Below are positions 9,228 to 18,207 of a stretch of 64,000 nucleotides of DNA, in pieces. The stretch is from Sporolactobacillus sp. THM7-7 (GTDB taxonomy: Bacteria > Bacillota > Bacilli > Bacillales > Sporolactobacillaceae). Position numbers and translations under genes: made by a program. The stretch spans positions 36,539 through 100,538 of the forward strand of contig NZ_SEMB01000010.1 in assembly GCF_004153225.1 (NCBI RefSeq), given 5' to 3'. The stretch's first letter is position 1. The number at the start of each line of letters is the position of its first letter. Under the pieces are notes generated by a model. It made no database searches, was not told the origin of the DNA, and saw nothing but the letters and a program-made list of their open reading frames with translations.

Positions 9228-10181
9228 GTGAGGGAAGCCTACACTTTTACTCAGAAAAGTCAAATCAATGTGATCTTCAACCAAAAGAAAGAGAAGAATG
9301 CTCCCGAAGCTTTTCCTATAGAAGAAAAAGTGAATCATGCGCCGCTGGAGAGGCTTGAGTCGAAATTGGATCGTCTGATCGGTCTTGATGATGTAAAACG
9401 AATGGTCAGAGAGCTGTATGCCTGGCTCTATATTTACCGGAGACGGGAAGCCGCACATCTCAAAGTGCAAAAACAGTCGCTTCACATGCTTTTCAAAGGG
9501 AATCCGGGCACAGGAAAGACGACGGTCGCTAGACTGCTCGGCGAGATGTTCCGCGAGATGGACATTCTGTCGAAGGGGCATCTGGTTGAGGCCGAACGGG
9601 CCGATCTTGTCGGTGAATACATCGGTCAGACGGCACAGAAAACCCGAGATCTCATCAAGAAGTCGCTCGGAGGGGTGCTTTTCATCGACGAGGCCTACTC
9701 GCTGGCACGAGGCGGGGATAAGGATTTTGGAAAAGAAGCCATTGATACGCTGGTTAAGCAAATGGAAGATCACAAAGATGAATTTATTCTGATTTTAGCC
9801 GGGTATTCGGAAGAGATGAACGAATTTCTCCGGCTGAATCCGGGCCTCCCCTCTCGTTTTCCGATGATGCTCACCTTCCCGGATTTTTCGGGCAGTGAAT
9901 TGCTTGCCATCGCTCTTCAGATGATGGAAGAACAGGAGTACTGTCTGACTGCGGAGGCTAGAAAGAAACTGGCACGCCATTTGAATCATAAGACGGCGTT
10001 CCGGGAAGAGCATTTCAGCAACGGACGCTATGTACGGAATCTTGTAGAGAAAATGATTCGCCAGCAGGCGGTTCGTTTAGTTCGAGAAGGCAGTTACGAT
10101 CGGGATTCGCTCATGACGCTCAGAGCGTGCGATTTGATTTTTGACGAAGCCGTCCGGAATGCACAGGCTGATGAAGCATAG
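9228..10181 (+). CDS. spoVK: Stage V sporulation protein K (AAA+ ATPase)
   Basis: 317 residues of the CbxX/CfxQ AAA+ family. In B. subtilis SpoVK is made in the mother cell and is needed for spore maturation. Walker A GNPGTGKTT, the block 'EAERADLVGEYIGQTAQKTR', Walker B 'GGVLFIDEAYSLARGGDKDFG' region and 'NGRYVRNLVEKMIRQQA' sensor-2 region match closely. GTG 9228 is preferred because AGAGGGG lies 11 bases upstream; the in-frame GTG at 9216 would overlap that RBS. The 250-base upstream gap (8997-9227) has GTATACAT near 9171, resembling a SigE -10, but no firm -35. The next gene in B. subtilis is hflX (ynbA), absent here. Confidence 0.95.
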   Translation: MREAYTFTQKSQINVIFNQKKEKNAPEAFPIEEKVNHAPLERLESKLDRLIGLDDVKRMVRELYAWLYIYRRREAAHLKVQKQSLHMLFKGNPGTGKTTVARLLGEMFREMDILSKGHLVEAERADLVGEYIGQTAQKTRDLIKKSLGGVLFIDEAYSLARGGDKDFGKEAIDTLVKQMEDHKDEFILILAGYSEEMNEFLRLNPGLPSRFPMMLTFPDFSGSELLAIALQMMEEQEYCLTAEARKKLARHLNHKTAFREEHFSNGRYVRNLVEKMIRQQAVRLVREGSYDRDSLMTLRACDLIFDEAVRNAQADEA

Positions 10182-10296
10182 GCGGAATTGGAAAAGCGAT
10201 ACGTGTTCACCGGCAACGGCCCAATCAGTCAGGCGTTGGTTTTTACTTTTGCTCAGGGAGCTTGCTGATATAGAGGATAAGGAGCATACAGGCTTT

Positions 10297-11586
10297 ATGT
10301 TTGATGACTTGACATACGGGGCTCTCCTGCAGATGCTCACAGAATCCGTTGAAGAGCAGATTCAGGAGAAGGTGCGGCAAATTGACCGGACGGTACAGGA
10401 GAATCAGTATCGAGTGCTGTCCGGTTTCAGAAAAAACAAAATCAGCGACGCACATTTTAGCGGAACAACCGGCTACGGATACGATGACTTTGGTAGGGAT
10501 GGCATCGAGGCGGTCTATGCCGACTGTTTCGGAACGGACGCCGCCCTTGTTCGTACCCAGATGATTTCCGGAACACACGCGATTGCGACGGCGCTTTTCG
10601 GCATTCTCCGACCGGGAGATGAGCTGATGTATATCACCGGCAATCCTTATGATACATTGGATGGGGTGATCGGTGTAAAAAACGGGAGCCATGGTTCGCT
10701 CCGCGAATTTGGTATCAGCTTTCGGGCGATCCCACTGAAGGAGGGCAAGATCGATATTGCGGCGGTCAATCAGGCGATTGCGCCGAATACACGAATGATT
10801 GCCATTCAGCGTTCGTGCGGATACAGCAGCCGACCGTCGCTTCCGGTTCGCCATATCGGACAGGCTATCACCGCTATTAAAAAAAAGCACCCCGATATTA
10901 TCGTTTTTGTCGATAATTGTTACGGGGAATTTGTGGAAACGCAGGAACCCTCTCATGTCGGGGCCGATCTGATCGCAGGTTCGCTCATTAAGAATCCGGG
11001 CGGAGGTCTGGCAAAGGTTGGTGGATACATCGCCGGCCGCGAACCGCTTGTTTCGATGTGCGCTGAGCGGCTGACGGCACCGGGTCTGGGCCGGGAGGTA
11101 GGCCCGTCCTTAAACGAACTGATCAATCAATATCAAGGCTTTTTTCTCGCGCCGCATATAGTGGGTCAGGCAATAAAGGGATCGGTGTTTACGGCGGCTT
11201 TTATGAAGAGGCTGGGCATGGACACATCGCCGGCATGGGATGCCGAAAGAACCGATCTGGTACAGGCAGTGACTTTTCATGATCCGGAGAGGATGACTGC
11301 ATTTTGTCAGGCCGTTCAGATGGCTTCTCCGATTAATGCCCATGTCCTCCCATATCCAAGTCCGATGCCCGGCTATTCAAGTAAAGTCATTATGGCTGCA
11401 GGAACTTTTGTGCAGGGGGCGAGTCTGGAATTTACCGCGGACGGTCCGCTGCGTCCGCCTTACACACTGTATGTGCAGGGCGGCTTAACTGTGGAACATG
11501 TCAAAGCAGCGCTGGTAATCGCCGCTAATTTTCTTGCGGAAAAGCGATTACTCGATTTATCATCGGTCCGTCTACCCTATTTTTAG
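10297..11586 (+). CDS. ynbB: YnbB-type PLP-dependent protein (methionine gamma-lyase / aluminium-resistance family)
   Basis: 429 residues, fold type I PLP enzyme. The PLP lysine is K232 in 'SLIKNPGGGLAK', and the pocket segment 'VFVDNCYGEF' is present. Family members are annotated as aluminium-resistance or methionine gamma-lyase-like proteins; the true substrate is not established. ATG 10297 follows AAGGAG with 12-base spacing; upstream in-frame ATGs lie inside the spoVK 3' end and lack support. It sits between spoVK and glnRA exactly as in B. subtilis, except that hflX is gone and only about 115 bases separate spoVK and this gene. Confidence 0.88.
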   Translation: MFDDLTYGALLQMLTESVEEQIQEKVRQIDRTVQENQYRVLSGFRKNKISDAHFSGTTGYGYDDFGRDGIEAVYADCFGTDAALVRTQMISGTHAIATALFGILRPGDELMYITGNPYDTLDGVIGVKNGSHGSLREFGISFRAIPLKEGKIDIAAVNQAIAPNTRMIAIQRSCGYSSRPSLPVRHIGQAITAIKKKHPDIIVFVDNCYGEFVETQEPSHVGADLIAGSLIKNPGGGLAKVGGYIAGREPLVSMCAERLTAPGLGREVGPSLNELINQYQGFFLAPHIVGQAIKGSVFTAAFMKRLGMDTSPAWDAERTDLVQAVTFHDPERMTAFCQAVQMASPINAHVLPYPSPMPGYSSKVIMAAGTFVQGASLEFTADGPLRPPYTLYVQGGLTVEHVKAALVIAANFLAEKRLLDLSSVRLPYF

Positions 11587-11675
11587 TGGATATTCCTAAA
11601 ATCTGAAAAAAATGTCTGCCTGTGCGAGGAAAGTTCATATCATTTAAGTATTCTAGAAAAATTAATAATCAAAAC

Positions 11676-11692
11676 TGTAAGAAAAACTAACA
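11676..11692 (+). promoter_or_regulatory. GlnR/TnrA operator of glnRA
   Basis: TGTAA-N7-TAACA is a perfect match to the TGTNA-N7-TNACA consensus bound by GlnR and TnrA. It lies four bases upstream of the -35 element of the glnRA promoter, the position known for B. subtilis glnRA. Confidence 0.9.
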
Positions 11693-11696
11693 TTAA

Positions 11697-11725
11697 TTGA
11701 CAACATATTTATCGGAAGTTATAAT
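11697..11725 (+). promoter_or_regulatory. Consensus SigA promoter of glnRA
   Basis: TTGACA (11697-11702), a spacer of exactly 17 bases and TATAAT (11720-11725): both hexamers are perfect. Confidence 0.93.
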
Positions 11726-11752
11726 GTGGGTAGGAAAGGGGCGCGAAGCGAG

Positions 11753-12139
11753 ATGGAGGATGATGTGCGTCGAACAATGCCGCTGTTTTCGATGGGTATT
11801 GTGGAAAAATTGACCGGATTGACGGCCCGTCAGATTCGTTATTATGAGGAAAACGAATTGATCCATCCCGAAAGAACGGCGGGCAATCGTCGTGTTTTCT
11901 CTTTTAATGACGTAGACCGGTTGCTGGATATTAAGTCGCTTCTCGACGAGGGTGTGAATCTGGCCGGTATCCGCCGCGTACTGAGTAAAAAGCCTTTAAA
12001 AGAAAATCAACCGGTGAAGGTCGGAAAGCCCCTGTCGGATGAAGAATTAATGAAATATTTAAGAAGTGAATTGGTAAATGCCGGGAAATTTGGCAAAACT
12101 TCGCTGATACAAGGGGAACTTTCGCGCTTTTTTCGTTAG
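11753..12139 (+). CDS. glnR: GlnR, MerR-family repressor of nitrogen assimilation
   Basis: 128 residues. The MerR winged helix 'MGIVEKLTGLTARQIRYYEEN' type region is followed by 'GNRRVFSFNDVDRLL', and a C-terminal tail ends 'GELSRFFR', the region that in B. subtilis senses feedback-inhibited glutamine synthetase. It represses glnRA, ure and tnrA under nitrogen excess. The RBS AAAGGGG precedes ATG 11753. It is the first gene of glnRA, with 57 bases to glnA, and autoregulation is supported by the operator at 11676. Confidence 0.96.
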   Translation: MEDDVRRTMPLFSMGIVEKLTGLTARQIRYYEENELIHPERTAGNRRVFSFNDVDRLLDIKSLLDEGVNLAGIRRVLSKKPLKENQPVKVGKPLSDEELMKYLRSELVNAGKFGKTSLIQGELSRFFR

Positions 12140-12196
12140 AAGTGTCTCCATGTATATAAATTTTTGATGAAGAATAGAGATTGGGGAGGAACACGA

Positions 12197-13531
12197 ATGG
12201 CAAAGTTTACGAAGGAAGACATTATTTCTAAGGTGAAAGAAGCAAACGTCAAATTTATCCGTTTGCAGTTTACTGATTTGCTAGGAATTATTAAAAATGT
12301 AGAAATTCCGGTGAGTCAACTGGAAAAAGCTTTGGACAATAAAATTATGTTTGACGGATCTTCAATCGAAGGATTTGTAAGAATTGAAGAGTCGGACATG
12401 CTTCTCTATCCGGATTATGATAGTTTTGTCATATTTCCGTGGACGGCTGAAAAAGGCAAAGTTGCCCGCATGATTTGCGATATTCATAAGCCAGATGGCA
12501 CGCCATTCCTGGGAGATCCCCGCAATGTACTTAAAGCTCAGCTCGAAGAAATGAAGAAGCTCGGTTTCACGGCGTTCAATATCGGGCCGGAACCAGAATT
12601 TTTCCTGTTCAAGATGGATGAGGAAGGAAAGCCGACAATGGAACTGAACGATAGTGGCGGCTATTTCGATCTGGCGCCTACAGATCTTGGCGAGAACTGC
12701 CGTCGCGACATCGTGCTCGAGCTTGAAGAAATGGGCTTTGAAATCGAAGCTTCTCACCACGAAGTGGCCCCGGGTCAGCATGAAATTGATTTCAAATATG
12801 CCGATGCAGTTAAGACATGCGACAACATTCAGACATTTAAGCTCGTTGTTAAGACGATTGCCCGTAAGCACAATCTGCATGCGACTTTTATGCCGAAGCC
12901 GCTGTTCGGCGTGAACGGTTCAGGCATGCACTCCAACATGTCCTTGTTTAAGGGCAGCGAAAATGCTTTCTATGACGAATCCTCTAAGGACGGGCTCAGT
13001 GATACAGCCAAAGCGTTTATTGCCGGTGTTTTGAAACATGCTCGCGCATTCACGGCTATTACCAACCCGACCGTTAACTCGTTCAAGCGTCTTGTTCCTG
13101 GCTATGAGGCGCCAAGCTATGTGGCGTGGTCCCTGAGCAACCGCAGCGCTTTGGTCCGTATTCCAGCTTCTCGCGGCCTGAGCACACGTATTGAAGTAAG
13201 AAGCGTCGATCCCGCGACCAACCCATATCTTGGTATGGCTGCAATACTCGCTGCCGGTCTTGCTGGTGTCAGAGAAGGCCTGACTCCTCCGGATCCGGTA
13301 GACCGCAGCATTTATGTGATGGACGAAGACGAACGTGAAAGACTGGGTATCAAGGATCTTCCTGCTGATCTGAAGGAAGCCCTGGCTGTCTTTAATGCGG
13401 ATCCAGTCATGACATCTGCACTCGGCGAACACACCGTTTCCCACTTCAATGAAGCAAAACAAATTGAATGGGATATGTTCCGCACCCAAGTTCATCCGTG
13501 GGAACGCGATCAGTATCTCGAACTATATTAA
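12197..13531 (+). CDS. glnA: Glutamine synthetase type I
   Basis: 444 residues, the same length as B. subtilis GlnA; makes glutamine from glutamate, ammonia and ATP and, when feedback inhibited, activates GlnR and holds TnrA. Signatures include 'FDGSSIEGF', 'EPEFFLF', '[13 protein letters not shown]', 'NGSGMHSN' and '[13 protein letters not shown]'. There is no adenylylation-type C-terminal extension, consistent with GSI-alpha. The RBS GGGGAGGA precedes the ATG, and AT-ending codons are more frequent than in neighbours, as expected for a highly expressed gene. A strong terminator follows. Confidence 0.98.
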   Translation: MAKFTKEDIISKVKEANVKFIRLQFTDLLGIIKNVEIPVSQLEKALDNKIMFDGSSIEGFVRIEESDMLLYPDYDSFVIFPWTAEKGKVARMICDIHKPDGTPFLGDPRNVLKAQLEEMKKLGFTAFNIGPEPEFFLFKMDEEGKPTMELNDSGGYFDLAPTDLGENCRRDIVLELEEMGFEIEASHHEVAPGQHEIDFKYADAVKTCDNIQTFKLVVKTIARKHNLHATFMPKPLFGVNGSGMHSNMSLFKGSENAFYDESSKDGLSDTAKAFIAGVLKHARAFTAITNPTVNSFKRLVPGYEAPSYVAWSLSNRSALVRIPASRGLSTRIEVRSVDPATNPYLGMAAILAAGLAGVREGLTPPDPVDRSIYVMDEDERERLGIKDLPADLKEALAVFNADPVMTSALGEHTVSHFNEAKQIEWDMFRTQVHPWERDQYLELY

Positions 13532-13546
13532 TCTGTCAGAAATATT

Positions 13547-13585
13547 CCCCCCTTGGCGCTGTATTGGCGTCAAGGGGGGTTTTAT
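13547..13585 (+). terminator. Strong terminator after glnA
   Basis: CCCCCCTTG (13547-13555) pairs perfectly with CAAGGGGGG (13571-13579), followed by GTTTTAT. Confidence 0.9.
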
Positions 13586-13801
13586 GCTTTAAAAACCAAT
13601 TAAGGATGCTGTCTGAATGAAAAGAAATCCGAATCTGTGTTCGTGCTCCCTCAGTCATGAAAAAGTAGTTAGGTTGCAACATTATTGAAACTTAATTCAA
13701 ATATAGCTTTAGTATAATAAGTTTATAGTAAATAACTCAGAGAATTGCTCTTCTACACTCGATTTCAGCGACAAGCATAAAAGGAGAGGGAGCGATAGAA
13801 A
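13586..13801 (+). promoter_or_regulatory. Leader and probable promoter of the gene at 13802
   Basis: TATAAT at 13713-13718 has only a weak -35 (TTAATT at 15 bases). An AAGGAGAGGG segment lies about 12-20 bases before the GTG. No other gene is visible. Confidence 0.4.
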
Positions 13802-14068
13802 GTGAAAAAGGGCAAAATGATTACGAACATTATTTCTTATCGCTTTAAATTAGGAAGTTTCAGCGGAGAGACAAAAACGCCTTATTATACGATTCGTCCA
13901 ATGAGAAACGCGCATGATTCCGTATCGGAAATTGAGGAGTGGATGAAAAAACACCAAAAGTTTGATCAGATTACCATTTTAAAAATTAACGATCATGAAA
14001 TAAACAAGAATAATGAGTCTTCTTCAGCTGATCGAATCATGCTGTCTCAAAAGGGTAACAGCCGATGA
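13802..14068 (+). CDS. Hypothetical protein (88 aa)
   Basis: I do not recognise it. The proposed GTG start follows AAGGAGAGGG at slightly long spacing; ATG 13817 is the alternative. The sequence is basic and polar, with 'TKTPYYTIRPMRNAHDSVSEIEEWMKK' type composition and no signal peptide or membrane segment. The middle looks like one strand-helix unit ('VSEIEEWMKKHQKFDQITILKIN'). Base composition is noticeably more AT-rich than the flanking housekeeping genes. It stands alone between the glnA terminator and a bidirectional terminator. Confidence 0.5.
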   Translation: MKKGKMITNIISYRFKLGSFSGETKTPYYTIRPMRNAHDSVSEIEEWMKKHQKFDQITILKINDHEINKNNESSSADRIMLSQKGNSR

Positions 14069-14112
14069 AATGGTAAGCTAAAAAAGGTGCAATATGAATG
14101 TCTTTAACAAAA

Positions 14113-14152
14113 AGTTAAAAACCCTCAGCTTAGGCGGAGGGTCCTCTTTAAC
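14113..14152. terminator. Bidirectional terminator
   Basis: TTAAAAACCCTC (14115-14126) pairs with GAGGGT...TTTAA (14137-14151). It separates the convergent genes at 13802 (+) and 14211 (-). Confidence 0.65.
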
Positions 14153-14210
14153 AGACTTTTTCCGGATTGGCTAAGATTCATCTGATGCCTGGCGGTGTCG
14201 CCTGTTCTTC

Positions 14211-14558
14211 TTAGTAGTAATAAGGATAGGGGGTGAAGAATGGAAATACAAATAATGAAAATGGGAAACGAAACCTGCGGAATCGGCGAAATCTCGGCCT
14301 GAATCCGGGACCGTACCCAAAAAATTGTCTGTCATCATCCGAATCCACGTCTTCCGGGACCAACATAATAACGCCCTGGTCATCCATACCTTCGAGAATA
14401 CCATCTCTTTGTGTCCCGTCTCTCATTTGCGCAATCACATGATAATTCATATACCGCTTACATATCCTTTGAATATTTTCCAGATTGTCCGGGTCCCTCG
14501 GTACGGAATGGAAGCCCTCTATCGGCTGCTCCGTCACTTGTTCATTGTATTCAGTCAT
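14211..14558 (-). CDS. Hypothetical protein with aromatic/arginine-rich C-terminus (115 aa)
   Basis: Not a family I can name. The middle, 'YHVIAQMRDGTQRDGILEG' followed by 'QGVIMLVPEDV', has the strand-DG-strand pattern of Sm-like or bacterial coat-associated small barrels. The tail is extremely rich in R, F, P and Y ('RPRFRRFRRFRFPF' and ending PYPYYY), as seen in several spore coat or exosporium-associated proteins of Bacillus. Placement in the spore coat is therefore a guess. ATG 14558 (MTEYNEQ) has AAAGGAG eight bases upstream; the GTG at 14567 is too close to it. Confidence 0.65.
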   Translation of the reverse strand: MTEYNEQVTEQPIEGFHSVPRDPDNLENIQRICKRYMNYHVIAQMRDGTQRDGILEGMDDQGVIMLVPEDVDSDDDRQFFGYGPGFRPRFRRFRRFRFPFSLFVFPFFTPYPYYY

Positions 14559-14724
14559 CTGTCTCACTCCTTTTCGTGAATAGGATATTCACCTAACCTG
14601 AATATGTGAATCGGAATAGGGCTGAAGTGGGAAAGATATGTTTGTAAAAATCAAAATACAGGTCATTCGCTCGAGTCCTGACTAAGGATCCGCTTGCACG
14701 GTGGCCGGTTCGTTTAAATTTAAA

Positions 14725-14752
14725 GGAAAAAAACCACCCAAAAAGGGTGGCA
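14725..14752 (-). terminator. Terminator of the minus-strand genes at 14760-15407
   Basis: Read on the minus strand, CCACCC and GGGTGG form a perfect stem around AAAAA/TTTTT, followed by seven T (A-run at 14727-14733 on the plus strand). Confidence 0.85.
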
Positions 14753-14759
14753 TGGTGGA

Positions 14760-14945
14760 TTAACTTTGCTGTGGATTAAAAACACCTCCGACTTGCGAAG
14801 CCGCCTGCCCGATCTGTTGACCCGGCTGCTGCATGAATTGCTGTGCACTATGATTGTTTCTCAGCAGCCAAAAAGTGGCGATACCTGAGCAACACGCGGC
14901 CAGCAGCGGAATGGCTACATTTCCCATATTGTTTCCCTGGGGCAT
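14760..14945 (-). CDS. Small membrane-anchored hypothetical protein (61 aa)
   Basis: Starts MPQGNNMGNVAIPLLAAC. One hydrophobic segment (about residues 8-24, with two adjacent cysteines) is followed by a polar, glutamine-rich tail ('QQPGQQIGQAA'). The general layout recalls short DUF3918/YrzQ-like Bacillus proteins, but I cannot confirm that. ATG 14945 has AGGAGG 11 bases upstream; the GTG at 14957 overlaps the RBS. It follows the CBS-domain gene after about 36 bases on the same strand and ends at a strong terminator, so the two probably share a transcript. Confidence 0.6.
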   Translation of the reverse strand: MPQGNNMGNVAIPLLAACCSGIATFWLLRNNHSAQQFMQQPGQQIGQAASQVGGVFNPQQS

Positions 14946-14981
14946 GAATCTTTTCACCTCCTCGTGTCATTTTCAGTTCTG

Positions 14982-15407
14982 TCAGTGTCGCGAAGAAATG
15001 CCTGAAAGGGCTTCGCCTGCCTCGTTCTGATACTGATCTTCCGTTGCCAGGTCGCCAAGTGCGACGATCCCAACCACTCGATCTTGATCGACGACGGGCA
15101 ATCGGCGAATTTGTTGATCTGACATTAAATGGGCGGCTTCATGAACATCCATATCCGGTGTTCCGTATACTAAAGAATGGCTGGTCATACACTCAGCAAC
15201 GGTTGTCGTATCATCATCCTTGCCCTTTGCAGTAGAGCGAAGAGTGATATCGCGATCGGTGATCATGCCAAGCAATTGACCGTCCTCTACTACAGGCAGG
15301 GAACCAATGTTATGCTGGCTCATGATTTGGGCTGCATCTTTCAGCGTTTGATTCGGTGAACATGAAATCACATTTTGCGACATAACCTGACTCAGTGTTT
15401 GCGCCAT
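14982..15407 (-). CDS. Two-CBS-domain protein (YhcV-like)
   Basis: 141 residues made almost wholly of two CBS motifs: 'LKDAAQIMSQHNIGSLPVVEDGQLLGMITDRDI' type first half and 'MDVHEAAHLMSDQQIRRLPVVD' type second half. Stand-alone CBS pairs bind adenine nucleotides and act as energy or stress sensors; B. subtilis YhcV has this architecture and size. ATG 15407 (MAQTLSQV) lies six to seven bases after AAAGGGGG; the ATG six bases earlier directly abuts the RBS. No catalytic domain is attached. The partner is unknown. Confidence 0.85.
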   Translation of the reverse strand: MAQTLSQVMSQNVISCSPNQTLKDAAQIMSQHNIGSLPVVEDGQLLGMITDRDITLRSTAKGKDDDTTTVAECMTSHSLVYGTPDMDVHEAAHLMSDQQIRRLPVVDQDRVVGIVALGDLATEDQYQNEAGEALSGISSRH

Positions 15408-15567
15408 TTTCATCCCCCTTTCGCTTTTTACCTTGCCCAAAAAGAAAGCATTCATAAAGAAAAAATGTGGGAAATGAATGCCCTGATACAGGGGATGGTC
15501 AGGAGGATTATCGATTTTTTTCAAAAAAATAAATGGGGTCTTTACTCCCCAATGTTTAATGAATTCA

Positions 15568-16002
15568 TCAATGGCTATTTGTGGACGTTTTGCGATGACG
15601 ATACTGGGACCATTGATAATGGATAAAGCAGCCGATACAGAAGCCTAAAATGGCAATAAAGGCGGCTAAAGCAACGATGGCACTAAAAAAGACAGCTGCA
15701 ATTGTCCAATTGAGCATATAGCCAATGTAACTGAGCGCCAAACAGGAGACGGCGATGGTTTGATTAAATCTTTGCTGCTCCCGATCCTCCGGGGTATAAG
15801 CAGAAAGCGGTTTTCTGAGAAATTGTCTGGCTAAAGCCATAATCGGATGAAAACCAAAGAAAAGGCCGAGTAGACCTGATAATAACGGAATCAGGATGAT
15901 CCATGTCTGGCCGGTCAGCCAGGTGATAACGACGCTGAGAACAATAACCCATTGATTCGTGCGTACAAGCGGACGAGGAATGGATGGCGGTTGTTCGGAC
16001 AT
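15568..16002 (-). CDS. DUF4395 integral membrane protein
   Basis: 144 residues with about four membrane segments (residues 15-35, 38-55, 80-95, 100-125) and the family ending 'GFCIGCFIHY'. DUF4395 proteins are widespread in Bacillales and have no assigned function; the terminal cysteine pair CIGC is characteristic and suggests a redox or metal role, which is inference. The start ATG is preceded by GAAAGGTG at about nine bases. It is separated from the CBS gene by 160 bases. Confidence 0.8.
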   Translation of the reverse strand: MSEQPPSIPRPLVRTNQWVIVLSVVITWLTGQTWIILIPLLSGLLGLFFGFHPIMALARQFLRKPLSAYTPEDREQQRFNQTIAVSCLALSYIGYMLNWTIAAVFFSAIVALAAFIAILGFCIGCFIHYQWSQYRHRKTSTNSH

Positions 16003-16221
16003 AAAACCACACCTTTCATATAGGAATATTTTAATTTTACTGCACCGCTATTCATATGTGAATCAAAAGGGTTCGGAATCGGAAAAAGAAGATTTTTGAT
16101 TCATTAAATTTTCCTATGTGTAACGGGGAAGGATAAAAGGGAGACCGGCTATATTCGGTCTATCATGATCAAAACAGAAGCTGGGATCGTTCAGCGAGAG
16201 GATGAAGTGAGGGAGCATGCG

Positions 16222-17112
16222 ATGGATTCGTCAAAAAAAGCCTTACTGTCTGTACTCAGTAATTCATGCATCGTGGCTCTGAAATTAGCGGTTGGTTTGT
16301 ATACAGGATCCGCAGCGGTGATTTCGGAGGCGATTCATTCGTCCATGGACTTAATGGCTTCGGTGATTGCTTTTTTCTCTGTACGGATAGCCAAACGGCC
16401 CGCCGATCGGATGCACCTTTACGGACACGGAAAAGCCGAAAATATATCGGGGACCATTGAAACATTACTGATTTTTGCGGCCGGATTCTGGATTATTTAC
16501 GAATGCGTGCGCAAACTATTGAAGCCTGAACCGATTCATTTGCCGTTTCTGGGAATCGCAGTCATGCTTTTCGGAGCGGCCGTAAATTTTTTCGTGGCGA
16601 AAATCATACGGAAAACGGCTGAAGAAACGCATTCGATCGCCATGAAATCAAACGCCTTTCATTTGCTGACGGATGTTTTTACATCATTAGGCGTAGCCGT
16701 GAGTCTTGTACTCGCCAGTCTGACCGGCTGGCACTTTCTCGATCCGGCGGTCGGGATCGTTCTAGCGGCCTATATCATGTACGAAGCGGCGAAATTAATG
16801 CGAGAATCTTTTCCACCATTGATGGATGCTCGTTTGTCCCCGGAGGAAGAGAAAAAAATAACACAGATCATTGAATCTTACCAGGATGAGTATATAGAGT
16901 TTCATGATTTCCGCACACGGCGTTCCGGTCCCGACGAGTACATTGAATTTCATCTCGTTGTGCCGTCACACTGGGCCATCGGGACTGTGGACGTGCTTTG
17001 TGATCGAATCGAAGAAGACATAAAAGAAGAGGTTCCTCAGGCCCGTATCATTATACACTCGGAACCGGAACATGAGCGTAAAAAAGCTTCGTTTGAACCT
17101 TATCGTCATTAA
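16222..17112 (+). CDS. Cation diffusion facilitator transporter
   Basis: 296 residues, CDF family efflux pump for divalent metals (Mn, Zn, Fe or similar) in exchange for protons. Six membrane segments are visible, with the metal-site motif 'SEAIHSSMDL' in TM2 (family HxxxD, here H at SEAIH and D at SSMD) and 'NAFHLLTDVFTS' in TM5, plus a cytoplasmic ferredoxin-like C-terminal domain. It resembles B. subtilis YdfM (MneP), a manganese exporter; metal specificity is not certain. ATG 16222 (MDSSKKA) has TGAGGG upstream, while 16165 has no RBS. It converges with the next gene, the two stops overlapping by two bases. Confidence 0.9.
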   Translation: MDSSKKALLSVLSNSCIVALKLAVGLYTGSAAVISEAIHSSMDLMASVIAFFSVRIAKRPADRMHLYGHGKAENISGTIETLLIFAAGFWIIYECVRKLLKPEPIHLPFLGIAVMLFGAAVNFFVAKIIRKTAEETHSIAMKSNAFHLLTDVFTSLGVAVSLVLASLTGWHFLDPAVGIVLAAYIMYEAAKLMRESFPPLMDARLSPEEEKKITQIIESYQDEYIEFHDFRTRRSGPDEYIEFHLVVPSHWAIGTVDVLCDRIEEDIKEEVPQARIIIHSEPEHERKKASFEPYRH

Positions 17113-18113
17113 ACTTCCGGGGACAGCCGGACAACCATTCTTCCCCGTACCCGTCCGTTCAGAATCAGCGGCAAAACATCAGGTAGCTCGTTAAGTGAAA
17201 TCTCTTTTTGAATGAGATCCAGTGCTTGACGGGGCTTCCAATCTGTCGCCATGCGTTTCCAGATCTTTTTTCGCTCCGCCATTGGGCAGTAGACGGAATC
17301 GATACCGAGCAGATTTACACCGCGAAGGATAAAAGGATAAACCGTAGTCGGTATTTTCGATCCCCCGGTCAGGCCGCAGACGGCGACGGATCCATGATAT
17401 TTTATTTGGCTTAATAGTGAGGCAAGAGCGGCTCCGCCGACCGGATCGACGGCGGCCGCCCATCGCTGCCCGTCGAGCGGCTTGATCGTCCCGTCGTATA
17501 TCGCTTCTCTCGTGATGACTTGCGCAGCTCCGAGCCGCTGCAAATAATCGCGCTCGGTTTGCTTGCCGGTGCTGGCTACAACAGAGTAACCGAGTTCAGC
17601 AAGCATGGATACGGCTAGACTGCCGACACCGCCTGTTGCCCCCGTGACCAGTACATCCCCTTTATCGGCCGATAATCCGTTTTCTTCCAGTCTTTGAATC
17701 GACAGCGCAGCAGTAAACCCGGCCGTGCCGAAAATCATCGCCTCTTTCAGGGTCAGACCTTCGGGCAGAGGAACCAGCCAATCCGCGGGAATGCTCGCAT
17801 ATTCGCTGAAGCCGCCAAAATGGGAGACGCCGATGTCGAATCCCGTGGCGACGACCGCATCTCCGGCGCGATATCGTTGATCCTCTGAGGCGACGACCAT
17901 ACCAGCCAGATCGATGCCGGGAATAAAAGGATAAGCTGAGACGATCTTACCATCGGGGATTGCCGCAAGCGCATCCTTGTAATTGACGCTGGAATAGAGG
18001 ACTTTGATTAGAACTTCCGACTGAGGCAATGCACCCAATGTAAGTTTTTTGATGTTGGCAGTAAAATGGCCGGCCGGCTGATCGACGACAAATGCTTGAA
18101 ATGTTTGTACCAT
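17109..18113 (-). CDS. Zinc-free MDR oxidoreductase of the YhdH/AcuI (acryloyl-CoA reductase / quinone oxidoreductase) family
   Basis: 334 residues. An N-terminal GroES-like domain with 'SVNYKDALA' and 'PFIPGIDLAG' and a Rossmann domain with 'VLVTGATGGVGSLAVSMLAELGY' type fold binding NADPH. The family includes E. coli YhdH/AcuI and B. subtilis YhfP; AcuI reduces acryloyl-CoA, while others are annotated quinone oxidoreductases. Substrate here is unknown. No zinc-binding cysteine cluster is present. The start MVQTFQAF follows a purine-rich GGAGGAG. It stands alone on the minus strand. Confidence 0.88.
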   Translation of the reverse strand: MVQTFQAFVVDQPAGHFTANIKKLTLGALPQSEVLIKVLYSSVNYKDALAAIPDGKIVSAYPFIPGIDLAGMVVASEDQRYRAGDAVVATGFDIGVSHFGGFSEYASIPADWLVPLPEGLTLKEAMIFGTAGFTAALSIQRLEENGLSADKGDVLVTGATGGVGSLAVSMLAELGYSVVASTGKQTERDYLQRLGAAQVITREAIYDGTIKPLDGQRWAAAVDPVGGAALASLLSQIKYHGSVAVCGLTGGSKIPTTVYPFILRGVNLLGIDSVYCPMAERKKIWKRMATDWKPRQALDLIQKEISLNELPDVLPLILNGRVRGRMVVRLSPEV

Positions 18114-18207
18114 CTTTCTCCTCCTCCGTATCAGTTAAACGCTGTCATTTAAGCGGGATCACCGGCACCTAAGAGCCAGTGATTGGAGCAGATCGGATCG
18201 ATGCCGT

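Noticed and set aside
9114-9773. Long minus-strand open frame (about 219 codons) opposite spoVK
   Set aside because: It mirrors spoVK codons, has no RBS and no resemblance to a known protein; spoVK on the other strand is unambiguous.
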